Position numbers and translations under genes: made by a program | Notes under the pieces: generated by a model | The model's database searches: none | Told to the model about the DNA's origin: nothing | What the model saw: only the letters and a program-made list of their open reading frames with translations | Source: Kuschelorhynchus macadamiae | Taxonomy: Eukaryota > Arthropoda > Insecta > Coleoptera > Curculionidae | Length of the DNA: 64,000 bases | Assembly: GCA_030620095.1 (NCBI GenBank) | Contig: JAUTXW010005222.1 | Span: forward strand, 1,116,001 to 1,180,000 | Direction of reading: 5' to 3' | Shown here: positions 23,766 to 35,397 of the stretch, in pieces | Layout: every line of letters starts with the position of its first letter | How positions within the stretch are numbered: position 1 is the stretch's first letter

Positions 23766-25855
23766 AAAATTCCATTTCTTATTATTATGACTATAAAAAT
23801 ACATTTATAATAATATAAAAACAAATTAAAAAATACTTAAAAAATTTTTCATCTTTCATTCACTTAACAATTGGAAGAATTAATTACGATGGAAGTTCTG
23901 GGTAAAGCCAGTTTATAGATTAGTGCATATTTTACGTTATTTTTTTTTCTTCCATGTTTCGATACTTCTATTAGGTATACTATGTATAATTTACTATACT
24001 ATATATATAATATTACTATACTATATTTTAATAAAAGACCTATATGTGTTCGTTCTCAGAATGTTTAATTGCTAATTTGGGAGGCAGGTTTTTCATTTAG
24101 AACTAATTTTCTAAAACTAAATTAAGGCTTTATTTTAAAAACAAAATATAATTATAAAATGTATTTGTTTGGCTTTAATTCTATTCAGCGTAATTCATTT
24201 CACATACACTTTTCCATTTCAGATAACTGACTGAATTATTAAAAATTAAAATTTTATTTTAAGTGCTGCGTCCGACTGGTGAATTTTCGTCCCCCAGGAA
24301 GCCATTATTGTATATGCAATCGTCTCCACGAGTGCTGACATTTTGTGAGGTTCCCAGGGGATCCATCTAATTTTGGAACGCTTGCCTGACATTTCTATTT
24401 CGCGCCTTCCCAAAGAAACGGTTCAAATACGCCGTGCTTTTCCATTGTCAAACTTTCACTAATAACGTTGACTTATATTAATAAAATGGTAACATGCACA
24501 TAGCCCAACCAGATAATTAAAGTTGCGTAAACATATTAGGGTACAAAAAATTGGAAATATTACTATGGAAGGCGTATATGTAGATTAGTAGATCAAGACC
24601 GTTTTCAAAATTAAAATTATTCGTTTAACTAATATTTTTATCTAGATTAACTCTTGGGCATTCTATCAACTAAGCATTGTAACATTTGTAATTCAAAATA
24701 TTTGAAAAAATGTTTAAAGAGTTTATGAACTACTTCTTTAAAACACCTTTTAAGATGCTATTATGTTTATATTGTTCTAGGGGTATTTTTATTTTTTTTG
24801 CTACTTGTTTTTGAATATTTTATAATATTCTATATTAATACGTTCTTATGTACCTAAATAAAATGTATGTATCATAACAGAAAGTATGCAATTACTTTGC
24901 TGACAATTATTGATCGCTGGCATAAATACTTTAAGAGTAATCTTTTTACTATTTTATTTTCTTTTTATTAGTTCATCCGTAAGTATTGTAGTTGTAGATA
25001 AGTTGTTGCTTAAAATGTTTATAGGGCTGAATTGGATTGGGCGTATCCAAATTGGCGGAACAAAGTGGCAAACTTTTAAAATATTGAAAAAGTCAGTATA
25101 AGCACACGTGTCGGCCTTTGCTTGTATTCGTTCTTCCGTTTTTCTAAGGAAAAAGAAAAATATATCGACTTATATTATTTTCGTTTATGATATTGAAATA
25201 ATGTAAAGTAATAAAAAAATGAAAAAACATAAAAATTACGCAAAAAAATAATAAGCAGCATACAAGATTAATAAAGTATATAGTTAATAGTAGAGAAAGA
25301 GAGTAAGTTAAAAATAGAAGATATTAAAAAATAAAGAAATAAATCAAGAACAAGACAGTAGGAAGTATATCCATTTATATGGAATATTTTATATTTTGTA
25401 TATCTCCATTTGGAACATGAATAACAAGATAGTGTTATTATTACTGTTTATATTAGGTTTCTTTGAATGTATTTCTTATAGGTCTAAAGACCTTTACAAA
25501 GAAAAGTTATGAGAAGAGAAAATCCATAGCTAATTTTCAAGGATTGCTATGGCTATATGTTGATGGAAAACTACGGAATAAATACCGCCGATATTTTTAA
25601 GAAAGATTGCTGAAGTTGCTGCCAGAACTTTCGATACTATTATTTACGATTTTGACTTGATCAATAATGAAGTTCTACTTCAAAAAAATTTCGAGCATGC
25701 GTATTGCCTGTCTCCTGATCATTTTTCAGTTTATTTATTGAAAAATAGTCCTAACCTCCAACGTAATGATCATATGACCTTAGTATTATGATTAAATACA
25801 GTAGCGATTTAAATTGTCAAAAATGTTTTTCTAATTGACTGCGCTAGCAAAAGAT
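23766..25855. other. No gene recognised
   Basis: A 24,245-24,440 patch is GC-richer (for example CGTCCCCCAGGAAGCC) and could be old exon or repeat material, but has no long ORF. The rest is AT-rich; ORF 24910-25101 has no motif. Confidence 0.45.
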
Positions 25856-25859
25856 ATAT

Positions 25860-26060
25860 TTAACAGTCAAGTATTTGCATGTATGTATGAATGCATGATA
25901 TGATTGTGATAATTTGGGTAGTTTACTTCAGGTAACTAGGCCAGGGTAGGATATATAAGAATAGGTTCTAGTCATGTGAGTTGGAGTCGCACTAGGAGCT
26001 AATGCCGCAAATGAATAAAGGAGGTTAATTGAGATCCAAGCTAAGTCTGTAGCTAAAGGA
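25860..26060 (+). promoter_or_regulatory. LTR-like segment (TATA box and poly-A signal)
   Basis: A TATATAA box at 25,952-25,958 is followed by a moderately GC-rich 55-bp stretch and AATAAA at 26,014-26,019. This is the spacing expected in a short LTR with a U3-R-U5 arrangement. Neither a matching second LTR nor a clear TG...CA boundary with a target duplication was found. It may be a solo LTR remnant or chance. Confidence 0.25.
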
Positions 26061-26880
26061 AATTGCGTTTTTCTCAAGTTCAATGTTAATTAGTTTACAT
26101 TTTGTAAATTATGCTAATAATCTGGACAAAATTGATTAGAATAATATATTTACAACATACATATGCATTTATGGTATTTGAGATATGCGAAATACATATA
26201 ATCAATTTAAAAAATATATAATTTTTAATATTACCTGAGCAAAGCCTTTCACATTTGTACCTTCTTTATTTGATTTAAAGTAGTGAGTTTTTTTCGATTT
26301 TCTTTTAACTTATACTTGCTTTTGCTTTTATTATAATTTTAATGGTGCCAGAAATTATTCAATTCAATTTGTCGATGATGCATTATAGAAACCTAGAAAA
26401 AAATATTGTGTGTTTGAAGTAGACGTCGGATATTTTCTTATAAAATTCATACTTCTAAAAATCGGCAAATTAACGTTACCGAAAACTTTCCGCGCTATCA
26501 ATGAACATGAATTATGGCTAAATTTAATTCCACACGTTGTCTTAAGAAAAGAAGGAATTCAATATGAGAGTAGATTAGGCTAAAGTCCTTTAAAGTTATC
26601 CAATCACACTGGCCGACAAGATTTTTCTAACACAGGCCAGCTCATTATTTTCGCAATGGATATACCCTCCCAATAATAAGAAAAAAATATTCGGAAAGCC
26701 TTAATATATACCATTTTTTAATAGCCTGATTAGAACCTTTTATATTGGCAGTTAAACAATTTTATTGTGGGGCGGCTAAAATAGGTCCATTTTACAACGG
26801 AAAAATTACCTAGACTGGGTTGTTTACAACATTAGACATAAAATAAACGTTAAACATCACTCTTCTGTTGAGTTTCGAAT
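26061..26880. other. No gene recognised
   Basis: AT-rich region directly upstream of the transposase-like pseudogene. It may hold that element's 5' end, but no terminal repeat was identified. Confidence 0.4.
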
Positions 26881-26928
26881 TTGAGTGGATCTCTGTGTAT
26901 CGATACGCAAGTGTATGTGAAGACGAGA

Positions 26929-28267
26929 ATGTCGAGTCAAACGCGCCGAAGTTGCAAAATTTCTCCTGGCAAATTTTGTTATATGTGTGGAGAATTTCTG
27001 GTGAAATCACAACACAGGCCATTTTCCGAAAATGTAAAAAAAGCCTACTTTAAATATTTTAGTGTGTTAATTGGGGATCAAGATAAGCGGTGGTCTCCCC
27101 ATGTGTGCTGTGTTAGTTGTAGTGTATCATTGGTGCAGTGGACGAAGGAAAAGAGAAAAAGTATGCCTTTTGCAGTTCCAATGGTATGGCGAGAACCCAC
27201 CAATCATTTTGACGATTGTTATTTTTGCCTGACAAAGACTGAAGGTTATTCCAAAAAGAGAAAGCACAATATAAATATCTAAATTTGCAATCTGCCATAC
27301 GACCTGTTCCTCATAATGCAAATTTGCCAGTGCCGGTTGCGCCTTTAAATTGGCAAGCTATTGATTTGGGAGATAATGGAGATAACGCATCATCAGGCAG
27401 CTCAGAAGAACAGTGCACCGATCCCACTTTTACCACATGTCCCAGTTCCGGCGAGCCACATTTGATTGTTCAAAGTGAATTAAATGATTTAGTACGTGAT
27501 TTGGGGTTATCCAAGCAACAATCAGAACTTCTGGGTTCCCGTCTTAAGGAATGGAACCTATTGGCCAAAGAAACAAAAATTACGAATTTCAGAAAAAGAA
27601 ATGCTATGTTTTCTGAATTCTACAGTATGAAAAATTCGTTGTGCGCGTGTACTGATATAGACAGTTTAATGCAGGAACTTGATATTGAACATTTTCACTG
27701 TGAGTGGCGCTTATTCATAGACTCATCTAAATATAGCTTAAAAGCTGTGTTATTGCATAATAGAAATTTAAAACCCTCTATACAACTTGCCCATTCAGTT
27801 GCAATGAAAGAAAATTATGAAAATATGCGCACGATTTTCGATAAAATAAACTACAATAGGTATAAATGGCAGATATGTGGGGACTTAAAAGTTATAGCGA
27901 TTTTAGTGGAACTTCAGGGGGGATTTACAAAATATTGCTGTTTTCTTTGTTTATGGGACAGTCGTGCAATAAATGTAATGTAATAAGAGGATTTTTAGGC
28001 AACAATATGGATGAAAATTATAAACAATTAGTTAATGAACTCTTAGATGCCTATAAAGCGCTTGGTGCCAGAATGTCATTAAAAATTCAGTTCCTCCATT
28101 CCAATCTGTCATTTTTTTCCTAAAAATTTGGGAGCTGTTAGTGACGAGCAGGGTGAAAGGTTTCAATAAGATATCAGAACAATGAAAATTCGGTATCAAG
28201 GACGATGGGATCCAGCCATGATGGGTGACTACTGTGGGTTTTTGAAGAGAGAAAATAGGACCTCATA
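26929..28267 (+). pseudogene. Uncharacterised arthropod repeat protein, candidate DDE transposase (copy 1)
   Basis: I recognise this as a repetitive protein family seen unannotated in many arthropod genomes. The N-terminal part (ATG at 26,929, preferred to the ORF start at 26,881 because family similarity begins there) has paired cysteines: FCYMCGEF, HVCCVSC and DDCYFC, with PFAVPMVWREPTNHFDDC between. A frameshift near 27,258 leads to the second frame with SAIRPVPHNANLPVP, LSKQQSELLGSRLKEWNLLA, EWRLFIDSSKYSLKAVLLHN, ICGDLKVIAILVELQGG, then FTKYCCFLCLWDSRA. Here about 130 codons of the family are deleted (after 27,980), followed by ENYKQLVNELLDAYKALGA and MSLKIQFL. A second shift in a T run near 28,115 leads to PKNLGAVSDEQGERF, a stop, and RWDPAMMGDYCGFLKREN. 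Function is inferred: D (about 27,720), D (about 27,882), CxxC, then E suggests an RNase H-fold DDE enzyme. Confidence 0.75.
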
Positions 28268-28576
28268 AGCGGAAAAAATAAAGTTTAATTAGTGTTTTAA
28301 GTTAATAATGTTCTCGTTTGCTTTTCTCTTAGATGCATGGTATGTTTAATAGGCGAAAACTGTAAACATAGTCAATAAACAGGGTTAAGAATTTTCTGAA
28401 ATCAGTTTTTCTATAGATATTAAGTACCGTAACATTCGATATGGTTTTACAATTCTAACAAGAAAACCCTACGTGCTACAACTTGCTATTTATCATTTTC
28501 GTATTTGGATAGGTCCATTCTATTAGATTATGCTATTCTGATTTGTGTTGCAACAAAAACATTTTTTTTTGTCGGC
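28268..28576. other. Short gap, nothing recognised
   Basis: AT-rich sequence between the transposase-like pseudogene and the hAT-like element. A poly-T run precedes the left terminus of the latter. Confidence 0.4.
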
Positions 28577-29600
28577 CAGTGTTATTACTGATGCCGCAGG
28601 ACTAGACGAGACACGATTAAGACTTCATCTCGATCTCACAATTTTGGTTGAGGCGAGACAAGATCAGGGTTTCGTCTCGCCTCGTTTTGTGATACATAAT
28701 TTTTTTTTAGTAGAGAACGTATTTTTATACCTACTACGTTTGTCCGAGGTGGGCAACAATTTTCTTGTTTTGAATCAAATATCCTATATTTTATGTTAAA
28801 ATTAATTTGTTTATGTTACACTTATGATACTTTAAGACTATGTTTGAGCTAAACGGATTTACTTCGATTAAAATGGTGTACACTTTTCTTTCACTAAAAG
28901 ATCTGTCACCTGATATCAGCTTTCGGTTTAACCTAAGTGTCAAAATAGGAACTTACCTCAAGTTGATATCAAGTGACAGATCTTTCAAAACAAAGATAGG
29001 AAAGTGCAAAACAGGTTTGCTCTAAGTGAAGCTACACTAACAGTGCCACTTTTAACATAACAGCATACACGGTGTTTGATTTAAACTAAGAAAGTTGGTG
29101 CCCGGTCCGAAAAAGAATCACACTGTAAATATAAAAATACCAAAAAAATAAAAATTATTTTTATCACGTGACTTTTGTATTTAACATGTTCTGTAAGAAA
29201 TAGAAAATATATCTCTTTTGCCGATTGACAAATATACCAAAGCTGATACCTCTATCTTTAAAGCAACAGATAAAATTGACCAAAATTCTGCCATAAGGGG
29301 CAATATATTAGAAGAAGTCAGAAGTTTTTGTCAATTCCACGTTTTTCTTCAAAGATAAAAGTATCAAACCTAGAGGTCTGCTCATAGATTTAAAAGAAAG
29401 TAAAGAATTTTGTTGTTGAAATAATATTCGAAAGAAATAAAAAGACGTATGTTATTATACCTATAAGCTGACGGTTTCTTTTACTAAAAGCCGAAACGAG
29501 AATCTCGTCTCAACTCGACACTCTTATTCTCGTCTTGAGTGTCGAGATTGAATATATATTTGAGATAAGACAAATATATATTTGTCTCGCAGCATCACTA
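28577..29600. mobile_element. Possible hAT-like non-autonomous DNA element
   Basis: The left end reads CAGTGTTATTACTGATGCCGC and the right end, reversed, TTAGTAGTGATGCTGCGAGAC. They share (A/G)CTGATGC or GTGATGC followed by GC and GAGAC. Both sub-terminal zones are dense in CGAGAC/GTCTCG and related words (28,605-28,685 and 29,490-29,590), as in hAT elements with many sub-terminal binding motifs. An internal hairpin lies at 28,897-28,985. No transposase ORF or clear 8-bp target duplication was found, so the family assignment is tentative. Confidence 0.4.
28897..28985. repeat. Internal hairpin, 22-bp arms
   Basis: AAAGATCTGTCACCTGATAT at 28,897 (22-bp arm to 28,918) is the reverse complement of 28,964-28,985 with one mismatch; the loop is about 45 nt. 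It lies inside the hAT-like element. Confidence 0.8.
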
Positions 29601-30940
29601 CTAATTATCAAGGAAAGAGAAGTAAAATACAATTTGTATAATTAAGTACAAATTACTGAATATTTTCTGAACAAAAGTAGATCATACTTTACTATAAAAA
29701 CTATAAAAATTGCAAGGCACAAGTGTCTATATAATCGACCTTTTGGGCTAAAAAATATCCGGAAACAAAGTGAAGAGAATCAAATATGCAAAAAAATATT
29801 GCATATTATCCGTGGTAGCAATGATACCCATTTAAAGGGTCATATGTATATACTAGGCTTCGAACGTATTATCTGATAGATTTTAAAAGTTATGATGGGA
29901 ATTGTTTTGTAGAATTTAATAAATTAATAATCGAAAAACACAAAACTCGACTGGATTGTGTGACATACAGGCCTAAAATTTTCAAACTTGTATTTTAAAA
30001 ATTAATCCCATAAGACGCTCCTTGACTAAGGGATATCCTTATCTTTTTGTAAATAAGAAATTACTAATTATAAACTGCAGGATTATGCATAAGAGAAACT
30101 CACTTCTAATTCAATTTACTATTTTGTAATTTTATTCAGAAGTTTCATTGTCTACACCTCTCCAGACAAAGTAATTTTCCACATTTCACCAAACCAAAGA
30201 ACAACAGAAAATTAAAAACAATCTTTTTGCCAGATATTTACAAGTTACAGAAATTGTTCTAATTATTTTAACCTTGATTTGTATCAAATTTATTAATACT
30301 GAAAATTCTTTTTTTTATATTAGTTAAAATTATGTTTCTTATGGAGGTTTATTATTTAACTCTATTTAGAAATTACACTAACATTTAGATCGTAATATTG
30401 TAGTACAAGCAGCGAAATGCTCATAGCTTTCTTGTTGGGACAACTAAAATATTTCGCTGCTAATATAAATTGCGTTTATTTTTGAAAGTAAGATCCTGCC
30501 AGTTGCAGTTGCTAAATTTCATTAATTAATCACCGAGAGTTTATAGACTTGTAGTAGTCAGTTAAGTCTGTTTAAAATAATGAAACCTGTAGTTTGGAAA
30601 CTATAATTATATTCTAAATTCCCCGGTTTGTAAGTTCTCTATGCAATCTCTTTCATTATCCCCCAGTTTTCTTCAGTGCCACTTAATAAAACTTTTTTAT
30701 CCAACCTTAAAGCTTTATAATATTAAAACTTTTCCCTCACTCCTAAAATGTCCTATCTACACCATAATGATGGATTAACGCATAAAACCTTATAAAGCTG
30801 ATTGTGCTTTACGGCCCTTAAAATGGAATGTTGGAAATAATTTCATTCATGGATTTAAAAACTGTCGCCTGTATGCGAAGAATTGATCACCACTTCGGGT
30901 TAACCAGATTTAGAGTCGCAATACTATATCATTCCTGGAC

Positions 30941-30994
<54 letters not shown>

Positions 30995-32955
30995 TATATA
31001 TATCGAGACATACGTAGACAGTTAATATTAGTATTTTTCAGTTGAAATATTTCAGTTGTCCCAACAAGAAAGTAATCGGATTTCCGCTATTTATATTACA
31101 TTATTATCTGTTTGTATAATACTAACATAGCTTCTAAATAGAATAAAAAGGGACATAAATTTACCTAATATAAAAAAAGAATATTCAAAGTTAAATAAAT
31201 TGGAAAAAATCAAAGTTCAAATAATGGGGACATTTTCTGTATTTTGTAAACCTCTACCAAATGATTTGATTTGTTGTTCTTTGATTAGGTAATATCCGGA
31301 AAATTACTCCGTGTGAAGGTAGCAGACAACAGATTTTCTGATTAAAATATATGTATTGAATTTCATTTAAAATGTTTACGTTTCGATTAGAAATGTATCT
31401 CCAGTGGTTATCAAATGTATACTAAGTTTAGTAATGAACTGTACTAAAAAGTTACTCTTATTGTGTGTCTGCCATTCATAATTCTTCAGTTCTGTAATAC
31501 TTGTCTAAACTGACTATACTCGGAATCTTGATCACAATTGACCATTTCTGATTTAGAATATGACAAAGATAACCAAATTTAAATGGGAAGCATCTCATTG
31601 GATTATTTTTTAAAATATGAATTTAAAAATTGTAGCTCTGTATGTTGCACTGTTACAATTAAACGAAAACGATCTGGTTTAACTTTAAAACGCAGTCAAT
31701 GGCGAGTTCTAGCAATCAATCTATGAATACGTAATCCCGTAGAAGAGTTGGCCTGTTTACCTTAATTGCTAGTAAATTATAATTTTGAGGTCATATATAA
31801 AACTTAATATAGTACCTTTATAGAGAACGCGGTAGTACTGCTATGGCATTTATTATTATCGACAACCACTACTACGTATTGTTAGCAGATAGATAGATAC
31901 TTTACTTTGATTATCTTCCGAGATCGGACCAGTGATCCAACGACCCCACTTTGGGTTCTGGATATGTTGTTGTAAAGTTCAATATAAGGAATTTTTAACG
32001 AATTATATATGTTGCTATACAGGATTGTTAAAAAAAACTTCTCAAATAGTAACAACATAATACAGAAACCTGAATTTTGGATGCGGTATTCTATGGATTA
32101 AAATAAGGAGCATATTATACTACTTTATATCTGTTCGATATTATTTTAAAAACTAAATAAATATTAAAGAGGTGTTACTCAATTAAATTATAAATTATTT
32201 AGAACCATAAAAGATAATAATTGTTTTAATTAACGCATTAATAATATACCGCAATATCCCGACTAATTAAACAAAATGTTAATAAAGGCCCCATACCTCA
32301 AGTTTATTTGTACAAATTATAACACTGCTAGTCTTTAGACTCAAATAAATTTGGTTATTGTAGAATTAAACTTACTCAAATTAGCAAGTGAAATTCGTTT
32401 TATATTTAATTAGTTTGGTTTATTTACACATAAAATAGCTGTAAAAGACACGTATACAGAAGAGATTTTATGAGAATTGAAACAACTTTGTTCAGTTAGT
32501 TATAATATCATTAGTTAATGGAGATTTCGTATATCATGTTTCAGGTCTCTGATGTGAATTTCAGTAGTTCTATGCCTATATTTATTTAAATGCAAATTTA
32601 TTTACAAATAAAAGTCGACATATGAGATAAATTATATTGACTGATTTATTTTTTTCTTTCAGGTAAGCGGCGCAAATTTGAAAGTATGAGAGTATGGTGA
32701 GTACCATTCCTTGTCTGTTAATAAATATGTTAGTGAAACATTTCTTGTTGAAGTTTCTTGTTATAATTTGAATCAAACACCAGTTTACAGCTCTTTTGCT
32801 ATTGTGGTAGATTTTTGAGTTACGAATTTTTCAGCAAAAATTGACAAGTATTTTAATCAGGTTAATGAAAAAGTAATGTTTTTGAAATTAAAAAAAAATT
32901 CATTTGAAAATGTATGACGATAAGGCAAAACCCGATAATGTATCAGAAAAGGACG
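29601..32955. other. About 3.3 kb without recognisable genes
   Basis: Contains the (TA)n tract at 30,943-31,003. ORF 30828-31025 is largely this tract translated. Nothing else is recognised. Confidence 0.5.
30943..31003. repeat. (TA)n microsatellite
   Basis: About 25 TA units with one interruption (ATC) at 30,991-30,993, then about five more. Confidence 0.95.
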
Positions 32956-32959
32956 GTTC

Positions 32960-33889
32960 TTATTTTACCGAAAGTTAAGAAAAAGCACCCCATTTAATTC
33001 GGGACTTCCACATGTCCAATGGATTTTACTAGCAACTGGAGCCAAAGTTACAATATTTAGGAACCGTAACCAGCTATCCTCGTTTTTTACTATGCGAAAG
33101 AAAATGTGTGTTTGTGTTATCCAAATAGTTTTATGGAAAAATTAAGCTTTGCATATAACCCGGACGAATGCTTATTTCTAGTTTCTTCTAAAATAAGTTT
33201 AAAAGCAGGTCTGCTCCATAGTGGCAACGAAAGTCCCTCTATTTTCTTGCGCATGCAGTTGGCATGAAGGAAACATACGAAAGTATGACACTTATTCTAA
33301 ATGCAATAAGCTGTGATACGTTTAAGTGGCAGATATGTGGTGACATAAAAGTCTTAGGACTATTGCTAGGGCTTCAGGGTGGATTTACCAAGTATTGCTG
33401 TTTTCTATGTCTTTGGGGCAGTAGAGCAACACAAGAGCTCTTACCAAGTAAAAGAATGGTTTCGAAAATACCAATTTATTCCAAACCAAGCTAGAAAGTT
33501 ACCTCCGTTACACATTAAACTAGGATTGATGAAAAATTTCGTAAAGCATTAGATAAAGTAGCGGATGCGTTTAAATATCTTAAACAAACTTTTTCTAATG
33601 TAAGTGATACTAAGCTTAACGAAGGAATATTTGTTGGACCATAAATTAAAAAAATACTAAGGGATAAAGTTTGATCAAAAATTAAGTGATGTTGAATTAG
33701 CTGCGTGGGGGTCTTTTAAAAGAATTGTTTCGGATTTTTCAGGAAACAGAAATGTAGAAAACTACGAAAAACTTTTAAAAGAACTGCTTGAAAATTACTG
33801 CATAACTAGTGTCTCCTAAAATAGGCTTCTTGCGAAATTTTATTAAAAATATATAGTAACAAGGCAGATGGGAACCAGCAATGATGGGG

Positions 33890-33892
<3 letters not shown>
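32960..33892 (+). pseudogene. Uncharacterised arthropod repeat protein, candidate DDE transposase (copy 2)
   Basis: A second copy of the family at 26,929-28,267, lacking the N-terminal cysteine region. Recognisable pieces in shifting frames: NLLATGAKVTIFRNRNQL-like (near 33,030), SLKAGLLHSGNESPSI, VGMKETYESM, WQICGDIKVLGLLLGLQGG and FTKYCCFLCLWGSRA (33,264-33,435). Next come LGLMKNFVKALDK-like sequence with FKYLKQTFSNVSD, LNEGIFVGP and LAAWGSFKRIVSDF (33,520-33,745), the middle part that copy 1 has lost. It ends at RQMG.. with codons for an AMMGEY-like box and is cut off there by the (TA)n tract. Several stops. The second Asp (GDIK) and CxxC are kept. Confidence 0.7.

Positions 33893-33956
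<64 letters not shown>
33892..33956. repeat. (TA)n microsatellite at the end of PLE copy A
   Basis: About 32 TA units. It interrupts the transposase-like sequence on its left and abuts the PLE terminus on its right. Confidence 0.95.
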
Positions 33957-33962
<6 letters not shown>

Positions 33963-34538
33963 TGGACTTGTTTCTTGGGTATAGGTTTATTTGCAAAATC
34001 AAACAATGGGATTAACTTGACGTTTCGCCTATCATATAGGCTTGCTCAAAAATTGCTCATTCCTTTATTATTATTTTTTTTTTTGGTATATATGGCTTTC
34101 CTTACCTATCTACAATTAATTTAAAAAACATTTAGTGCTCTAATTATAAAATGACATTTACAATTTTTCTAAAACTGATTTAAAATATTATACTATTGAC
34201 AATAATTATTACAAAATTAATAAAATAAGGTTACATAGGTACCTCGAAAAATGCATGTTGATTATTTATTTATATTTGAATGATAGGTAGCAAGTTAGTG
34301 GTTTGCCAGGCAACTGATGGCACAGTTTTAGGTAAAAAAGTGTTCTTATCGTAGTACGTTTTTTTTTTTGAGGAATTTAAAGATAATTTTTTGCTATTTT
34401 TTAATTTAAACCTTAGAGTAGAATCAGACATTCACAATGATATACTAAATTTTAAGAATAATGGCTTAGACGAAGTTAAAACTATACTAAAATATCAAAT
34501 TGTGGTATATTTGACTTAAATTTTTTATGTCTTGTTTG

Positions 34539-34850
34539 TCATTTACTGCATTTTTTTTTTTTTATGTGAATCATTTCTTTGATAATTAATTTCTGATTCA
34601 GGTTATCTTCATCAATGATTTTGGTTTCAGAAAAATTAAATTCGTGTTTTGTGCTTTTTTCATGTTTGTGTAATGCAGTGGATGCATTCTTTGTATACTT
34701 ATGGCATTTTATTCTATTTTCTAAAAGTTGGGTTGTCATACCAATATATTTCATAGGGCAGTTTAAACAAGGAATTTCATATACGAGATTGGATTTTTTA
34801 TTTTTGGGAATTTTAGTTTTTAATTTTGTAAATAGGGAGCCTATCAGGTT
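34539..34850 (-). pseudogene. PLE GIY-YIG endonuclease domain (copy A)
   Basis: Continues the RT frame after the two stops: LVYEIPCLNCPMKYIGMTTQ (the GIY block as LVY, a CxxC pair, and YIG), then LLENRIK with the conserved Arg, and ALHKHEKSTKHEF supplying histidines for the zinc-binding CCHH pattern of PLE endonucleases. A length change in an A run near 34,550-34,560 shifts the frame and ends the protein early (KKKKCSK), whereas copy B reads on for about 20 residues. Metal-binding and catalytic residues look intact, so the lesions are recent. Confidence 0.85.
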
Positions 34851-34856
34851 CTAGGC

Positions 34857-35397
34857 TTAATGACACACAATTAAGTTATATTTTCCTAAGACATGTTTTA
34901 ATTTTTCAGATAATTGAGATGTGTATGGCATTGCAATATATTTTTTTTGCGTAATATCTTGTCTTACGTTTTCGTTATGATTGTTATAATATATGTACGT
35001 CCTTTGTTTGATAATTTTTTTTATCAGTTTTTCTGGAAAATGATTTGCATTCAAGGTCTTTTTAACTTTATTAAGGGCTTCAGGACGGTATTCTGGTGAC
35101 GTTAAAGATATGGCATGGTCAACTAGACCAATCACAACACTTCTTTTTTGTTTGTATGAATGGTGCGAATTGAAATTAAGATATCGTTCAGACCAAGTTT
35201 CTTTTGTAAACCATTTAGTTTTTAAATTATTTTCTTTTTGTCTTATTATAGTGAGGTCGAGAAAATTTATTTTGTTTTCTGATTCAACTTCAAGAGTGAA
35301 CTGAAGTTTCGGATGGAAATTATTGAATGCGAAAAGTAGTTCTTCTATTTTATTTTCTGGAACTGATGCTAAACAATCATCCACATATCTCTTAAAA
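34857..35397 (-). pseudogene. PLE reverse transcriptase, palm and thumb part (copy A)
   Basis: The frame is open for about 180 codons. It starts at FKRYVDDCLASVPENK (35,397 downwards), where YVDD is the RT catalytic box with both palm aspartates. It continues with NNFHPKLQFTLEVE, INFLDLTIIR (conserved after the box in PLE RTs), YLNFNSHHSYKQKR and a basic linker (LIKKIIKQR). The 28 residues upstream of FKRYVDD in the same open frame are antisense sequence of copy B created by the inversion junction and not part of the enzyme. Two stop codons (TAA and TAG, three codons apart) near 34,850-34,857 separate it from the endonuclease; copy B has Gln codons around there instead. An intact enzyme would prime reverse transcription at a nicked target. 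Confidence 0.85.

Larger units (their letters stand above)
33957..35397 (-). mobile_element. Penelope-like element, family 1, copy A (minus strand)
   Basis: On the minus strand it runs from an RT palm segment (35,397) through the GIY-YIG domain to a 3' untranslated part ending at the (TA)n tract. The 3' region holds GCCTATATGATAGGC then GAAACGTC, a hairpin followed by the GAAAC-GUC words of PLE hammerheads, though the preceding core (TTGAGCA) departs from CUGANGA. From 33,960 to 34,996 it is the reverse complement of copy B at 35,398-36,430. The 401 bp at 34,997-35,397 are unique to copy A in this window. The RT N-terminus is absent: the element is 5'-truncated at the head-to-head junction. 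Confidence 0.9.

Noticed and set aside
30828..34006. ORFs rich in IYIYIY (30828-31025, 33775-34006; also 36455-36781 and 42126-42317)
   Set aside because: They are translated (TA)n tracts, not proteins.
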